Below, piece after piece: positions 25,427 through 33,869 of a DNA stretch of 64,000 nucleotides. Position numbers and translations under genes: made by a program. The notes below the pieces were generated by a model. That model did no database searches. It was not told the DNA's origin and saw nothing but the letters and a program-made list of their open reading frames with translations. Source of the stretch: Streptomyces melanogenes (GTDB lineage Bacteria; Actinomycetota; Actinomycetes; Streptomycetales; Streptomycetaceae); assembly GCF_014649795.1 (NCBI RefSeq), contig NZ_BMTS01000002.1, positions 124,001 through 188,000 on the forward strand. Direction: 5' to 3'. The first letter of the stretch is position 1, and every line of letters begins with the position of its first letter.

Positions 25427-26281
25427 TCACAGTTCCCTTGCGATGTGGTGGATGATCTGTCTCGACTCGTCCGGGGTGAGTGCTGCTTTCTCGGCGATGT
25501 CGAGCAGGGTTCGATATTTCTTCAACTCGGCTTCCGCGTCCAAGAATCGACCGCCCGAGGCGCTGTCGATCTGCACCGTGTCCAGTTCTGAAACCGGGCC
25601 GTAGGCGTAAAGGACGGGCTGCGTCACCTCGATAAAGTCCTCGCTCGTGAACGGAATGACCCGAATTTCGATGCTCGGCCGTTCTGAGACCTTGATCAGG
25701 TGTTGAAGTTGTTCGCGTACCACGGTGCGGCCCCCGAACCGCATCCGCAGTGCTGCCTCGTGGATGATCGCAGTGTACTGCGGGGGTGTCTCACGCTCGA
25801 AGATCGAAAACCGCCTGAGGCGGTGCTCGACTCGGGCCTCGATCTCATCCGCCGGGAGCTTGGGCATCACTCCGCCGAACAGGGCCCGTGCGTAGTTCTC
25901 GGTCTGGAAGGGGCCCGGAAAGGTAAAGCTCTGAGAGGAGCGCATTGCCTTCGCGTGAAACTCTAGCTCGGCAACGTTCAGCCAGTTCGGATCGAGTTTT
26001 CCTCGGAATTCGTCGAACCAGAATTGCCCGCGGTGCTCAAGCGCTATTTCGCAAAGGGCGTCAACTAGCGGCATGTTGTCGCACTGGTAGAAGGTGCACA
26101 TGCGTCGGATTCGATCGGTGCTGACTCCGATGCGGCCCGCTTCCATGTGCGAAATCTTGGCTTGGTCGATCGACAGAAGGCCGGCCGCCTCGCGAGCAGT
26201 CCGGCCCGCAAGTTCGCGCAGCCTGCGCAGCTCCGTTCCGAGCCGCTGCTGCCGCGCCGTCGGGTTGTCCCTCGGTGGCAT
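25427..26281 (-). CDS. XRE-family regulator with DUF5753 domain (284 aa)
   Basis: The N-terminal HTH is RLGTELRRLRELAGRTAREA through AKISHMEAGRIGVS (about residues 14-53). The DUF5753 region follows (VAELEFHAKAMRSSQSFTFP; GPFQTENYARALF; PPQYTAIIHEAALRMRFGG). WhiJ-like proteins of this type control development and secondary metabolism through DUF397 partners. ATG 26281 follows GGGAAGGGACT. A prophage copy could alter host differentiation; it is distinct from the presumed phage repressor at 54129. Direct repeats upstream may be its operator. Confidence 0.9.
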   Translation of the reverse strand: MPPRDNPTARQQRLGTELRRLRELAGRTAREAAGLLSIDQAKISHMEAGRIGVSTDRIRRMCTFYQCDNMPLVDALCEIALEHRGQFWFDEFRGKLDPNWLNVAELEFHAKAMRSSQSFTFPGPFQTENYARALFGGVMPKLPADEIEARVEHRLRRFSIFERETPPQYTAIIHEAALRMRFGGRTVVREQLQHLIKVSERPSIEIRVIPFTSEDFIEVTQPVLYAYGPVSELDTVQIDSASGGRFLDAEAELKKYRTLLDIAEKAALTPDESRQIIHHIAREL

Positions 26282-26301
26282 AGTCCCTTCCCCTGTCGGT
26301 C

Positions 26302-26338
26302 CCATGAGTCTGCCGGGTAACGGTGCCATGGGTCTACC
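26302..26338. promoter_or_regulatory. Imperfect 13-bp direct repeats upstream of XRE gene
   Basis: CCATGAGTCTGCC (26302-26314) and CCATGGGTCTACC (26326-26338) differ at two positions and are 24 bp apart, within the 247-bp divergent region between the XRE gene (26281) and the plus-strand HATPase cluster (26529). A TTGACC at about 26390 may be the -35 of the plus-strand promoter. Confidence 0.4.
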
Positions 26339-26528
26339 CAATCTGCCCAAGAGGGGGGCGCATGGTTGCCCCGGGGCATGTTTGACCCCTACAGTCCGAG
26401 CAGTACCGCGCCACGTCAGTAAGCCCGAAGTGCAGCCGCGGGGGCCGCCGTTGGTGTGCCCTGCCCCGGGGAGCGGCCGATGCCACGCATGGCGAGCGCG
26501 AGTCTGGACCGCGTTGGGAGACGACGAA

Positions 26529-26966
26529 ATGACCATGACTGCATTACCGCCTGCGCCGCCCCCTGAGCTGGGCGTGAGTTACCGCATGACGGCGCCGCGC
26601 GCCGCGACCACACCCAAGATCATTCGAGACTGGCTTGTGCTGCTGCTGGCCACCTTCGGGCACGAGGACATCGCCGAACAGCTCCGACTGTGCGTGTCCG
26701 AGGTGGTCACGAACGCCTACCACCACACGCGTACCGCCCTGATCACGGTTGATGTGTCCCTGGGCTCATCCGGGGTCACTGTCTGGGTGAACGACGACCG
26801 TCCCGAGTGGCTACCCCGTCCGCCCCGCACCGCGCCACCGTGGCGATCAGAGCACGGACGCGGCCTGTTCCTCCTGTCGCGGCTCGCAGACCGATGGGAC
26901 GTCAGCGCCAACGGCGCCGGTACGAAGCGCCTTAGCTTCACCATCGACTACAAGGGGGCGGCGTGA
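26529..26966 (+). CDS. HATPase_c ATP-binding protein (145 aa)
   Basis: A second RsbW-like GHKL protein: N-box CVSEVVTNAYHHT, G1 box VNDDRPEW, G2 box EHGRGLFLLSRL. ATG 26529 follows GGGAG; the open frame starting at 26094 is antisense to the XRE gene. It is divergent from XRE-DUF397, as in chromosomal whiJ-like clusters. Its stop overlaps the next start by 4 bp (GTGA). Confidence 0.87.
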   Translation: MTMTALPPAPPPELGVSYRMTAPRAATTPKIIRDWLVLLLATFGHEDIAEQLRLCVSEVVTNAYHHTRTALITVDVSLGSSGVTVWVNDDRPEWLPRPPRTAPPWRSEHGRGLFLLSRLADRWDVSANGAGTKRLSFTIDYKGAA

Positions 26967-27163
26967 AGATCGAAGAGAACATCGGCGCCGTATTCAGGCC
27001 CGGCGAGGCCGACGGCGAGCACGCCGTGTGGCTGGTCAACGGTCAGAACATCCCGCTCTGCGAGGTGCCCGAGTCCGACGCTGTCAGTCTCGTACTCGAA
27101 CTCGCCGAGCTGCTCGGTCTGTTCGTGTGCCGCCGCGAGGCATTGAGCGAGGCGGCCGAATGA
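26963..27163 (+). CDS. Small hypothetical protein (66 aa)
   Basis: An acidic protein (MKIEENIGAVFRPGEADGEH) with a C-terminal amphipathic segment (DAVSLVLELAELLGLFVCRR). GTG start overlapping the HATPase stop by 4 bp, stop overlapping the next ATG by 4 bp, so clearly part of the operon. No family recognised. Confidence 0.75.
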   Translation: MKIEENIGAVFRPGEADGEHAVWLVNGQNIPLCEVPESDAVSLVLELAELLGLFVCRREALSEAAE

Positions 27164-27498
27164 GGTTCGAACCCGTTGTCGTCGGCGTGGTCTCGATCGC
27201 CGTCAGTCTCGGTCTGCTCGTCCTTACTGCTGTGTGGGCCTCGCTGCCGAGCGCTCGCCGTGCAGTGACGCCGGCGCCGGATCGCCCCGGAAGAAAATAC
27301 CGCTGCTACTGCTGGAAAGAGCCCGTTCTCGTGCTCGTCGAGGCGCAGGTGCCCCCGGACGTCGAGGCGTCACCGACACCGCGCAGGCGCCACGCGAGGC
27401 CATCCAAGACAGACCACGCCGCCCGCCCGGATAGTGCCTCCCACGCGGGGGCGGGCGGCGGTGGAAGGGGAGCACATCCCGTGCACGCGGTCGCGTAG
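27160..27498 (+). CDS. Small single-pass membrane protein (112 aa)
   Basis: One N-terminal membrane segment (VVVGVVSIAVSLGLLVLTAVWA) followed by a basic, disordered tail with a CYCWKEPVLVLVE patch. ATGA overlap with the preceding stop. Last gene of the three-gene plus-strand unit; a strong terminator lies 25 bp downstream. Function unknown. Confidence 0.65.
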   Translation: MRFEPVVVGVVSIAVSLGLLVLTAVWASLPSARRAVTPAPDRPGRKYRCYCWKEPVLVLVEAQVPPDVEASPTPRRRHARPSKTDHAARPDSASHAGAGGGGRGAHPVHAVA

Positions 27499-27522
27499 AT
27501 CACCCGCACGGTGACCCCAGGC

Positions 27523-27559
27523 AGGGGGCCCTCGACGAGTGCACCGTCGAGGGCCCCCT
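27523..27559 (+). terminator. Perfect 14-bp stem terminator of the HATPase cluster
   Basis: AGGGGGCCCTCGAC (27523-27536) pairs exactly with GTCGAGGGCCCCCT (27546-27559). It closes the plus-strand unit 26529-27498. Confidence 0.85.
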
Positions 27560-27570
27560 CGCCTGTCTCC

Positions 27571-27621
27571 AAAACAAAAAAGGGCGCCCCCGCCACCGGC
27601 ACGAGGCCGGGGCGGGGGCGC
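27571..27621 (-). terminator. Canonical intrinsic terminator of the lysis genes
   Basis: GCGCCCCCGCC (27584-27594) pairs exactly with GGCGGGGGCGC (27611-27621). On the minus strand the stem is followed by CCCTTTTTTGTTTT (27571-27583), a true U-tract, rare in this GC-rich sequence. It ends the late operon just past the 27629 stop. Confidence 0.9.
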
Positions 27622-27628
27622 GCAGTGT

Positions 27629-27883
27629 TCAGCGGGCGGCGGTCTGCCAGAGGGTGAGGGCGAGGCCGATTACGGCGACCAGGGCGAGGACGCTCGGGAG
27701 CGGCCACCGGGTCTTTTCGAGGGCGTCGAGGCGTGCCTCGTGGTCGGCGAGCTGCCGGTCGACTTGGTCGCCCCGCTGTACGACGAGAGCGAGCTGCCCG
27801 TCGAGGCGGGCGAACCCTGCCTCGACGACTCCTCGCAGCCTTTCGAGTTCGAGGGCGACGTCGGACGGAGAGGGGTCGGTCAC
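27629..27883 (-). CDS. Small coiled-coil membrane protein, lysis cassette (84 aa)
   Basis: Begins at GTG 27883 (MTDPSPSDVALELERLRG), overlapping the holin stop by 4 bp. A coiled coil (residues 8-55) precedes one C-terminal membrane segment (LPSVLALVAVIGLALTLW). This layout is common for the second small membrane protein beside actinophage holins. Holin partner or spanin-like role is inference from position. Confidence 0.7.
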   Translation of the reverse strand: MTDPSPSDVALELERLRGVVEAGFARLDGQLALVVQRGDQVDRQLADHEARLDALEKTRWPLPSVLALVAVIGLALTLWQTAAR

Positions 27884-28143
27884 GGGCGACCGTCCGGCCG
27901 GCGGCCTAGGGCGAGCAGCTCGGCGTCGGCGCTCGGGGCGGCGCGCAGCCACGCGGGCAGCAGGGCCTCGACCACGGGCAGCGCCATGACGCGGGTTACT
28001 CCACCTGCGACAGCGAGGGTCAGGCCGACGCCGGCGGCGGTCTGGGGAATGCCTGCGGCGTCGATGATCAGGGGGAGTCCGGCGGCGAGGGCGAGCACGG
28101 TCTGCACGACGGTGCGTACGGTGCGACGGGTTGCGTCAGTCAT
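27880..28143 (-). CDS. Putative holin (87 aa)
   Basis: Two hydrophobic segments (VVQTVLALAAGLPLIIDAAG and GVGLTLAVAGGVTRVMAL) with charged ends; size and place directly after the endolysin fit an actinophage holin. The start is ATG 28143 (MTDATRRTVRTV). A hairpin lies between it and the endolysin. Confidence 0.7.
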   Translation of the reverse strand: MTDATRRTVRTVVQTVLALAAGLPLIIDAAGIPQTAAGVGLTLAVAGGVTRVMALPVVEALLPAWLRAAPSADAELLALGRRPDGRP

Positions 28144-28171
28144 GGGTGATGCCTTTCCACAGGGCGGGGAC

Positions 28172-28197
28172 GGCCCGCCCGCGGTCGCGGGCGGGCC
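28172..28197 (-). terminator. 12-bp perfect hairpin between endolysin and holin genes
   Basis: GGCCCGCCCGCG and CGCGGGCGGGCC pair exactly around GT. There is no U-tract; it may attenuate rather than stop transcription into the holin gene. Confidence 0.6.
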
Positions 28198-28210
28198 AGG
28201 GGGCAGGGGG

Positions 28211-29104
28211 TCAGACCTTGGGGACCTTGAGCGCGGCCCACGAGGACGGGCCGGGCCATCCGTCGGCGTCGTCGCCGGAGTAGCCGAGGTGGCGCTGCCA
28301 TGCGGCGTACGACTGGCGGTCGGACTCGGTCCACTGAGGGCCCGGTCCCTGCGAGTAGCGGCTGCACCCGACGGCGACGAGGCGCCGTCCCATGGCGGTG
28401 ATGAGCGGCGAGCGTGGGTTCGCCTTGAACCAGCCGACACCAGGAAACGGGGCGTACTGCGTGGCCGGGGGCGGGGTGGGCTTGGGCTGCTCGGGCGTGC
28501 GGCCGAGGCGGTTGTCGATCCGCTCGCGCATGTCGTCCATGGACCAGCCGCGCGGGTCGCTCTTCCAATCCGACCACTCCTTGTGGCCGATCACGGATGC
28601 GGCCGACCACCCGTAGACACGGCAGATCGCCGCCGAGGTGCGCTCGATCGCGTCGAGCTGCTCGGCCGGCCACGGGTCGGCGCCGTCGCCCAGGTTCACG
28701 CACTCGAACCCGTAGTACCTTGCGTTTCCGTCGACGGCGCCGGGCGAGCCCTCGTGCTTGGTGGTCGCGGGCAGGTCGCCCTCGGCGATCACGGCGTCGA
28801 GCACGCGTGCGTCGCCCCCGCCGGCATGGTTCGCGCGGCCGGCCGAGATCAGGTAGACCGTGCCGTCCTTCGCGATCACGCCGTGACAGAGCGGCCCGGG
28901 GAGTTCCGCGTATCCGTCGTAGCAGAGGCGTACTGAGGCGTCGGTGCCGCTGCTCACGGTGTGGTGGATCATCACGCCGTTGATCGGGCCGAAGGCTCCC
29001 TTGTGGTTGCGGTTGTGGGTGCGCCACGAGCCGTACTCGACGACGCGTACGCCCTCGGTGCGCAGGGCCTCGACGAGTCGATCGGGGGACAGGGGCTGTG
29101 CCAT
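28211..29104 (-). CDS. Endolysin, N-acetylmuramoyl-L-alanine amidase (297 aa)
   Basis: Amidase_2 domain over residues 25-190: INGVMIHHTV carries the first zinc histidine, GYAELPGPLCHGVIAKDG the core strand, and VIGHKEWSDWKSDPRGW the second histidine and the DP motif. After a Pro-rich linker (RTPEQPKPTPPPATQ) the C-terminus (FPGVGWFKANPRSPLITAMG ... YSGDDADGWPGPSSW) resembles a peptidoglycan-binding repeat. No signal peptide, so export would need the holin. Confidence 0.92.
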   Translation of the reverse strand: MAQPLSPDRLVEALRTEGVRVVEYGSWRTHNRNHKGAFGPINGVMIHHTVSSGTDASVRLCYDGYAELPGPLCHGVIAKDGTVYLISAGRANHAGGGDARVLDAVIAEGDLPATTKHEGSPGAVDGNARYYGFECVNLGDGADPWPAEQLDAIERTSAAICRVYGWSAASVIGHKEWSDWKSDPRGWSMDDMRERIDNRLGRTPEQPKPTPPPATQYAPFPGVGWFKANPRSPLITAMGRRLVAVGCSRYSQGPGPQWTESDRQSYAAWQRHLGYSGDDADGWPGPSSWAALKVPKV

Positions 29105-29129
29105 GTGGGGTGTCTCCAGACATGAAAAG

Positions 29130-29153
29130 AGCCCCGGCCAGAGGCACGGGGCT
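29130..29153 (-). terminator. Hairpin before the endolysin gene
   Basis: AGCCCCG (29130-29136) pairs with CGGGGCT (29147-29153). On the minus strand the stem is followed by CTTTTC. It lies just past the fibre gene stop and separates tail from lysis genes. Confidence 0.65.
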
Positions 29154-29168
29154 TACGAGGAAGGGGAG

Positions 29169-30893
29169 TTAAGCGAGGGCGCACCAGAAGCGGTTGGCGC
29201 CGTTCTCCATCGAGGCGACGGTGATCGTTGCGGGCGCGGTGGCGGCGCCGGCGGTGTAGACGCCGAAGCGGCGCACGGGGGTCTGCCCGAACACGTTGGG
29301 CGGGGCGCCCGCGCCGCTCTCGGCGGCGAGGAGCATCGGGCCGTCGCCGGTGCCGGTGTTGTACTGCCAGCGCGAGGCGACGTAGTAGACGCCGGCGGGC
29401 GCTGCGTAGGACGCGGTCAGGGGCGAGCTGATCGTCGCCCCGCCGGCCGTGTGGACCTCGGCCGGTTCGTAGGTGGCGGTGGACATGTCGCCGGTTGCGG
29501 CCACGCGGGTACCGGCCGAGTCGTAGATCGCGGCCCATGAGCCGGTGGTGAGTCCGCCCGCGTATCCGGTGGCGAACCACACGATGCGGGTCACGGTGAC
29601 CGGGACGCGCAGGATGACGGCGGTTACCCGAATGGGGCCGCTGCCGGGGTAGAGGGCGGTCGACTGGCCGAGGGCGGGGTCGAATGCCCACGTGAGCAGA
29701 CCGTGATCGGACGGGAGCCACTCGCCGCCCCCGAGCGCGTCGACGTAACTCTTCCTCGTGAGGTGGTTCGCGGTGGTCGGCGCGGCGGTGGTCGAGGGAA
29801 TGGCGCTGAACGTCTTACCGCCGCTGATCGTCTGCGTTCCGGCGAGCAGGACGGCGGCCGAGGTCTGCGCGTACCGGGCGTCGGCCGCGGTCTGGTCGAG
29901 CGCGCCGACGTCTGCCGCGGAGAGTACGACGACGCCGGTTTTCGAGTTGACGGAATCGACGGCGCCCCCGCCCCCAGTAGTGGGGAGCTGCGCCGCGGGC
30001 ACCTTGCCGTCGGCGCCGAGCGTGGCGACGCCGGACGGGGCGCCGGCCGCGGAGGTTGCGAGGGCGCCGACGTCGGCCGCGGACAGGGTCACGGCGGCGG
30101 CGCTCTTGCCGTTCACGGACTGCACGACGCCGCCGGGCCCGGGGGCGCCGGTCTGCCCGGTCGCTCCGGTGTCTCCCTTGGGTCCGCGGAGATTGCCGAC
30201 CGCGGAACCCCACCCGGACGCGCCGCGCTGCCAGAGGTCGCCGGTATCGGTGCGCAGCAGCATGTCGCCCGGTCGGGTGCCGGTGCTCGGCGTGCTCGCC
30301 GTGTTGACGTACCAAGCTGCGCCGCGGATGTCGCCGCCGAGCTGCGCCCATGTTCCGGCGCTGCGCTGCCATGTCGAGACGGTCGTCGAGGTGACGCCGA
30401 GCACGGTCGAGGATTCGTAGCGCACGTATAGGTCGCCGTCGACGCCGAGGCCGGCCGCGGGCGCGGCGGCGCCGCTGTAGATCCGCGACCCGGGGGCGCC
30501 GGTCGGGCCTGTGTCGCCACGGGGTCCCGGTACCCCGACGTAGTTCGGTTTCGTCGGGTCGGTGGGGGCGATGTCGGCGAGGTCGACCTCGGGCTGCGCG
30601 CGCGGTAGCAGGATGTTGTACGAGCGGCCGATGGGGATTCCCGAGAGCTGCTCGGTCACGATGTACGCCCACCCGTTCGGTTCCATGTCGGGGGCGTCGG
30701 TGGCGGGCAGGGTGACCTCGATCGAGCCCTGCGCGTCGAGCGGAGTGCTTACGGGGCCGCCGAGGATGACGTCGGCCTGCGGAAAGGTGAGGGTCGCGGG
30801 GGCCCGGAACACGAGTGCCCCCGACAGCGGCGTGCCGTCGGGGGCGAGGAACCGTGCTCTCACGGTCACCGTGGGTATGGACGGGGGCAGCAG
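29169..30893 (-). CDS. Tail fibre-like protein with collagen-like repeats (574 aa), CTG start proposed
   Basis: An N-terminal virion-anchoring domain (VRARFLAPDGTPLSGALVF) is followed by Gly-x-y collagen-like runs (GPRGDTGPTGAPG near residue 145, GPKGDTGATGQTGAPGPGG near 240), further VNGKS...LSAADVGAL repeats typical of phage fibre stalks, and a beta-rich C-terminal domain. The first usual start is GTG 30869, which lacks a ribosome site. An AGGAGG (30901-30906) stands 7 bp before an in-frame CTG at 30893, adding MLPPSIPT. The CTG start is therefore proposed. Confidence 0.83.
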   Translation of the reverse strand: MLPPSIPTVTVRARFLAPDGTPLSGALVFRAPATLTFPQADVILGGPVSTPLDAQGSIEVTLPATDAPDMEPNGWAYIVTEQLSGIPIGRSYNILLPRAQPEVDLADIAPTDPTKPNYVGVPGPRGDTGPTGAPGSRIYSGAAAPAAGLGVDGDLYVRYESSTVLGVTSTTVSTWQRSAGTWAQLGGDIRGAAWYVNTASTPSTGTRPGDMLLRTDTGDLWQRGASGWGSAVGNLRGPKGDTGATGQTGAPGPGGVVQSVNGKSAAAVTLSAADVGALATSAAGAPSGVATLGADGKVPAAQLPTTGGGGAVDSVNSKTGVVVLSAADVGALDQTAADARYAQTSAAVLLAGTQTISGGKTFSAIPSTTAAPTTANHLTRKSYVDALGGGEWLPSDHGLLTWAFDPALGQSTALYPGSGPIRVTAVILRVPVTVTRIVWFATGYAGGLTTGSWAAIYDSAGTRVAATGDMSTATYEPAEVHTAGGATISSPLTASYAAPAGVYYVASRWQYNTGTGDGPMLLAAESGAGAPPNVFGQTPVRRFGVYTAGAATAPATITVASMENGANRFWCALA

Positions 30894-30905
30894 GGCGGAG
30901 CCTCC

Positions 30906-31760
30906 TTAGTCGTCGATGGTGTGCAGTCCCTGCTCGGGAGGAGCCGGCGGGGGCATCTCGGGAGGCGGTCCGACGGGCGCGCCGAGGAACGTCGCCCCCT
31001 TGGCCGCGGCAGCGGCGGCCGGCGGCGGGGTGGGGGACTCGTCGGCCTCGAAGGTGTTGCGGGTGTACGCGTTGAACACGCGGGTCTCGATGCCGGACCC
31101 TGCTGTCTTGACGCGGTGCTGGATGTTCCATCCGACGTAGTCGAGGAACCCGACACCGTTGAGCGGCTGCACGATCGTCTTGTTCACCCACGTGTTCGCG
31201 GGCACGTCGTACTCGGCGACCGCGACCTCGCCCCCGCTCGGGGGAAGCATGTTCACGCGGACCTGCCCGCCCCCGGGGGCGGAGATGCTCGAAATCGTGA
31301 TGATGGCGACGGCGTTGTGAGCGGCGGCGCCGCCCACCCATCCGTACTGGTAGCTGGTGCCCTCCGTCCCCTGCTGCTTGGTCGGGAACAGTTGGATCGG
31401 CATCCACGGGCGGCCGAGAAACTCGCGGTTGTAGTAGTCATCCATCAAGATCGGTTGGCCCGAGCGTGAGAACGTGCGGACCATGTTGGAGCCCTCGCCG
31501 CTGCCGCCGATGCTCAGTGCGAGGGTGCCGTCGGACCGCTGCATTCCCACCCCGTAGGCGCCATCCCAGTGACGCCCCACGGCAAAGATGCCGGTACCGT
31601 CCGGGGCCCGCACTTCGAGTGATCCGCCCTCGGCGATCTTGACCGGGCCGTTCGTGATCTCGTTGAGGGCGGGGCGCATGTTGGCGCGGCCGGTCAGTTC
31701 GCGCACCTTGCGTTCGAGTTCGCGGATGCGGTCGAGCAGGTCGAGCGGGATCGCTGCCAC
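30906..31760 (-). CDS. Minor tail protein (284 aa)
   Basis: Begins GTG 31760 (MAAIPLDLLDRIRELERKVR), sharing one base with the preceding TAG. A short N-terminal coiled coil leads into a beta-rich body (NGPVKIAEGGSLEVRAPDGT; SDGTLALSIGGSG) like that of actinophage minor tail proteins, ending in Pro/Ala-rich sequence. The exact role is unknown; between fibre and baseplate genes. Confidence 0.8.
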   Translation of the reverse strand: MAAIPLDLLDRIRELERKVRELTGRANMRPALNEITNGPVKIAEGGSLEVRAPDGTGIFAVGRHWDGAYGVGMQRSDGTLALSIGGSGEGSNMVRTFSRSGQPILMDDYYNREFLGRPWMPIQLFPTKQQGTEGTSYQYGWVGGAAAHNAVAIITISSISAPGGGQVRVNMLPPSGGEVAVAEYDVPANTWVNKTIVQPLNGVGFLDYVGWNIQHRVKTAGSGIETRVFNAYTRNTFEADESPTPPPAAAAAAKGATFLGAPVGPPPEMPPPAPPEQGLHTIDD

Positions 31761-32863
31761 TAGGCGGCCTCCAAGTAGAGCTTTGCGGTCTCGGGCCGGC
31801 CGCGCAGGGGTGGACTGATGGCGAGGCCGACGACGCGGTATCGCTGGTCGAGGCCCTCGGCCCACCACAGATCCCGGATACGTACGCGGACGGTCGAGCC
31901 GAGCAGCGCGGGCGACAGGGCGACGCGATCGAGAGCGATGGTGAGTTCGGGAATCGGCCGCGGTGTGAGGGCGGCGGCGAGGTCGGCGCGGGCGTGCGCG
32001 GCGAGGGTGCCCGGGTCGGTCACGGTCGTGTAATCCGAGGTTCCGTCGAGGCGCGGCCATCCGGCGGCGAGCTGCTCGTCGTCGACGAGTAGCTCGCTCA
32101 TCAGGGGCAGGGACTCGGCGGCCTGATTCTTGTTGTCGGACGCGCCGCGGGACTGCCAGACGTTGGCGCGCACGGTCGCGTCGATGGGCCAGTCGTAGGA
32201 GAGGACCGGCCCGGGGTGGTCGAGGACGATCTCGGACTCGCCGGTACGGATCACGGGAGTCCCGAGCTGCAAGCCCTTGACGCGTCGGCCGCTGCCCGTG
32301 TCGCGGTAGCTCGCGATCCTCCATTCGAACCCGTCCTCAAGCGAGGCGAGTTGGTCGATGACCTCGCGGATTCGTGGCTGGTCATAGCGCCGGTACGTCC
32401 GGTCGCGCAGGACTCCCGAAACCTGCTCGTCGTACTCGATTCCGATATCGCCGCCGCTGAGACTGGCGCTGTAGTCGATCAGTCCTCGCACGAGGTCGAA
32501 CTGATCAACAGCGTTGGCCTGCTGCGTGTGAAGGATTGCGCGGTGGTCGAGGTAGGACGCCCACCCGCCCGCCTGTATCCGCAGGCTGAGGTCACCCCGC
32601 GCGCCGCTCGTCAGGTTGGCGGTCCACGGGATACCGCCCCACCAGATGTCAGGGCCTCGCTCGATCCACATCGCGGTACGGCCGAGGTCGAGTGCGGAGC
32701 GGACGCGGGCGGCGATCTGTGCGTTCGGCAGGGGCACGGTCACGGCGGCCGAGCCGATTTTGCCGAGGTAGTCGTCGAGTGACACATCGGTCACAGGAAG
32801 GACGTCGAGAACCTGGTCGGTGCGCAGGTCGCACAGGACGACCCGGTACGCGGGGGCGGTCAG
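31760..32863 (-). CDS. Minor tail / baseplate protein (367 aa), CTG start proposed
   Basis: The body matches the siphovirus tail-associated protein found after Dit in Streptomyces phages: [18 protein letters not shown], then [20 protein letters not shown] and [12 protein letters not shown]. The first ATG/GTG/TTG is GTG 32794, with no ribosome site, and it cuts off a conserved-looking opening ([18 protein letters not shown]). An in-frame CTG at 32863 is preceded by GAGGG at 7 bp, just after the upstream gene's TAA. The CTG is thus the proposed start. Confidence 0.82.
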   Translation of the reverse strand: MTAPAYRVVLCDLRTDQVLDVLPVTDVSLDDYLGKIGSAAVTVPLPNAQIAARVRSALDLGRTAMWIERGPDIWWGGIPWTANLTSGARGDLSLRIQAGGWASYLDHRAILHTQQANAVDQFDLVRGLIDYSASLSGGDIGIEYDEQVSGVLRDRTYRRYDQPRIREVIDQLASLEDGFEWRIASYRDTGSGRRVKGLQLGTPVIRTGESEIVLDHPGPVLSYDWPIDATVRANVWQSRGASDNKNQAAESLPLMSELLVDDEQLAAGWPRLDGTSDYTTVTDPGTLAAHARADLAAALTPRPIPELTIALDRVALSPALLGSTVRVRIRDLWWAEGLDQRYRVVGLAISPPLRGRPETAKLYLEAA

Positions 32864-32875
32864 ACGATCACCCTC

Positions 32876-33859
32876 TTACGCGTCGAGGGGGTACGTCACC
32901 CCGGAGAGTGCGGCCCACGTGGTGAGCCCGGTACTGGAGATGAGCCGTAGCTGCCCGTTGGTCTGCGCGTCGAGCTTGATCGCGGCGCCGCCCGCGGCGA
33001 TCGGTACGGACGTGAGGGCGGCCGGCCGGCAGTTCGCGGGGAGCACTGCGGCGAGCAGGTTCCCCGTGTTGGGCGGTGAGCCCGAGGTCGCCCACGACAC
33101 GCCGCCCCGCAGCTGTAGACAGGGGACGCCGGCGACGACGATCCGTCGGTACTTGATGTCGCCCTGGGCGTTGCCGTTGTTGGTGAAGCCCGAGGCGAGG
33201 GTGAGCGGCGTCCACCCGACGGTGGGTTCGAGGGGCTGCCACGCCGAGCCGTCCCACCGGTCAAGACCGGTCCCGTTGTCGCGGTACTGACCCGCGTACG
33301 CGCCGGCGAAGCTCAACCCCCAGCCACGGGGGATCACCCCTCCATATGCGGCGGTGTAGCGGCGACGGTCGGCGAGGGCCGACGCCCACGTGATCCCGCC
33401 CGTTCCGGCCGAGGTACCGGCCGGAACCGTGATGTCCCACAGCCGCAGCGTTGCGGCCGGCAGCGTTGGGGGGACGGGGGTCGCGGTGGCGGCGCCCTGC
33501 ACGATCTCGGCGCGGGCGAGGGTCTGTCCGGTGTTGTCGTACGTCGTGTCGTAGACGCGCAGCACCACGGAGTCGATCCGCGCGAACTGGGCGTGTCCGT
33601 CGCCGACGGTGAGGGTCTCGGGCGCCGTGACGGCGACGGGGTACGCCCCTTGAGCGTCGGCCCCTTGGACCAGGGCGCGGCCGACGGCGAGCTGCACCTG
33701 CATGGCGGCGGCGCCGGTCGCGGCGAGGGCGGTTCCCCCAGCGATCACGCCGTCGCGGGAGCCCAACGCGGTCTCGGGCGCCATCACGCCGAGCGGTACG
33801 AGGCGGGTGTCTTCGCGGGTCTGTCCCGCGGCGAGCAGCCATCCGGCACGGACGGTCAA
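32876..33859 (-). CDS. Tail protein, probably fibre/receptor-binding related (327 aa)
   Basis: TTG start at 33859 preceded by AAGGAGGACCCC. N-terminal VRAGWLLAAGQTREDTRLVP and DGVIAGG resemble upper baseplate proteins of actinophages; the C-terminal half has a DRWDGSAWQPLEPT segment and a beta-rich jelly-roll-like end. Placed between Dit and the minor tail protein. Function by synteny only. Confidence 0.78.
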   Translation of the reverse strand: MTVRAGWLLAAGQTREDTRLVPLGVMAPETALGSRDGVIAGGTALAATGAAAMQVQLAVGRALVQGADAQGAYPVAVTAPETLTVGDGHAQFARIDSVVLRVYDTTYDNTGQTLARAEIVQGAATATPVPPTLPAATLRLWDITVPAGTSAGTGGITWASALADRRRYTAAYGGVIPRGWGLSFAGAYAGQYRDNGTGLDRWDGSAWQPLEPTVGWTPLTLASGFTNNGNAQGDIKYRRIVVAGVPCLQLRGGVSWATSGSPPNTGNLLAAVLPANCRPAALTSVPIAAGGAAIKLDAQTNGQLRLISSTGLTTWAALSGVTYPLDA

Positions 33860-33869
33860 GGGGTCCTCC

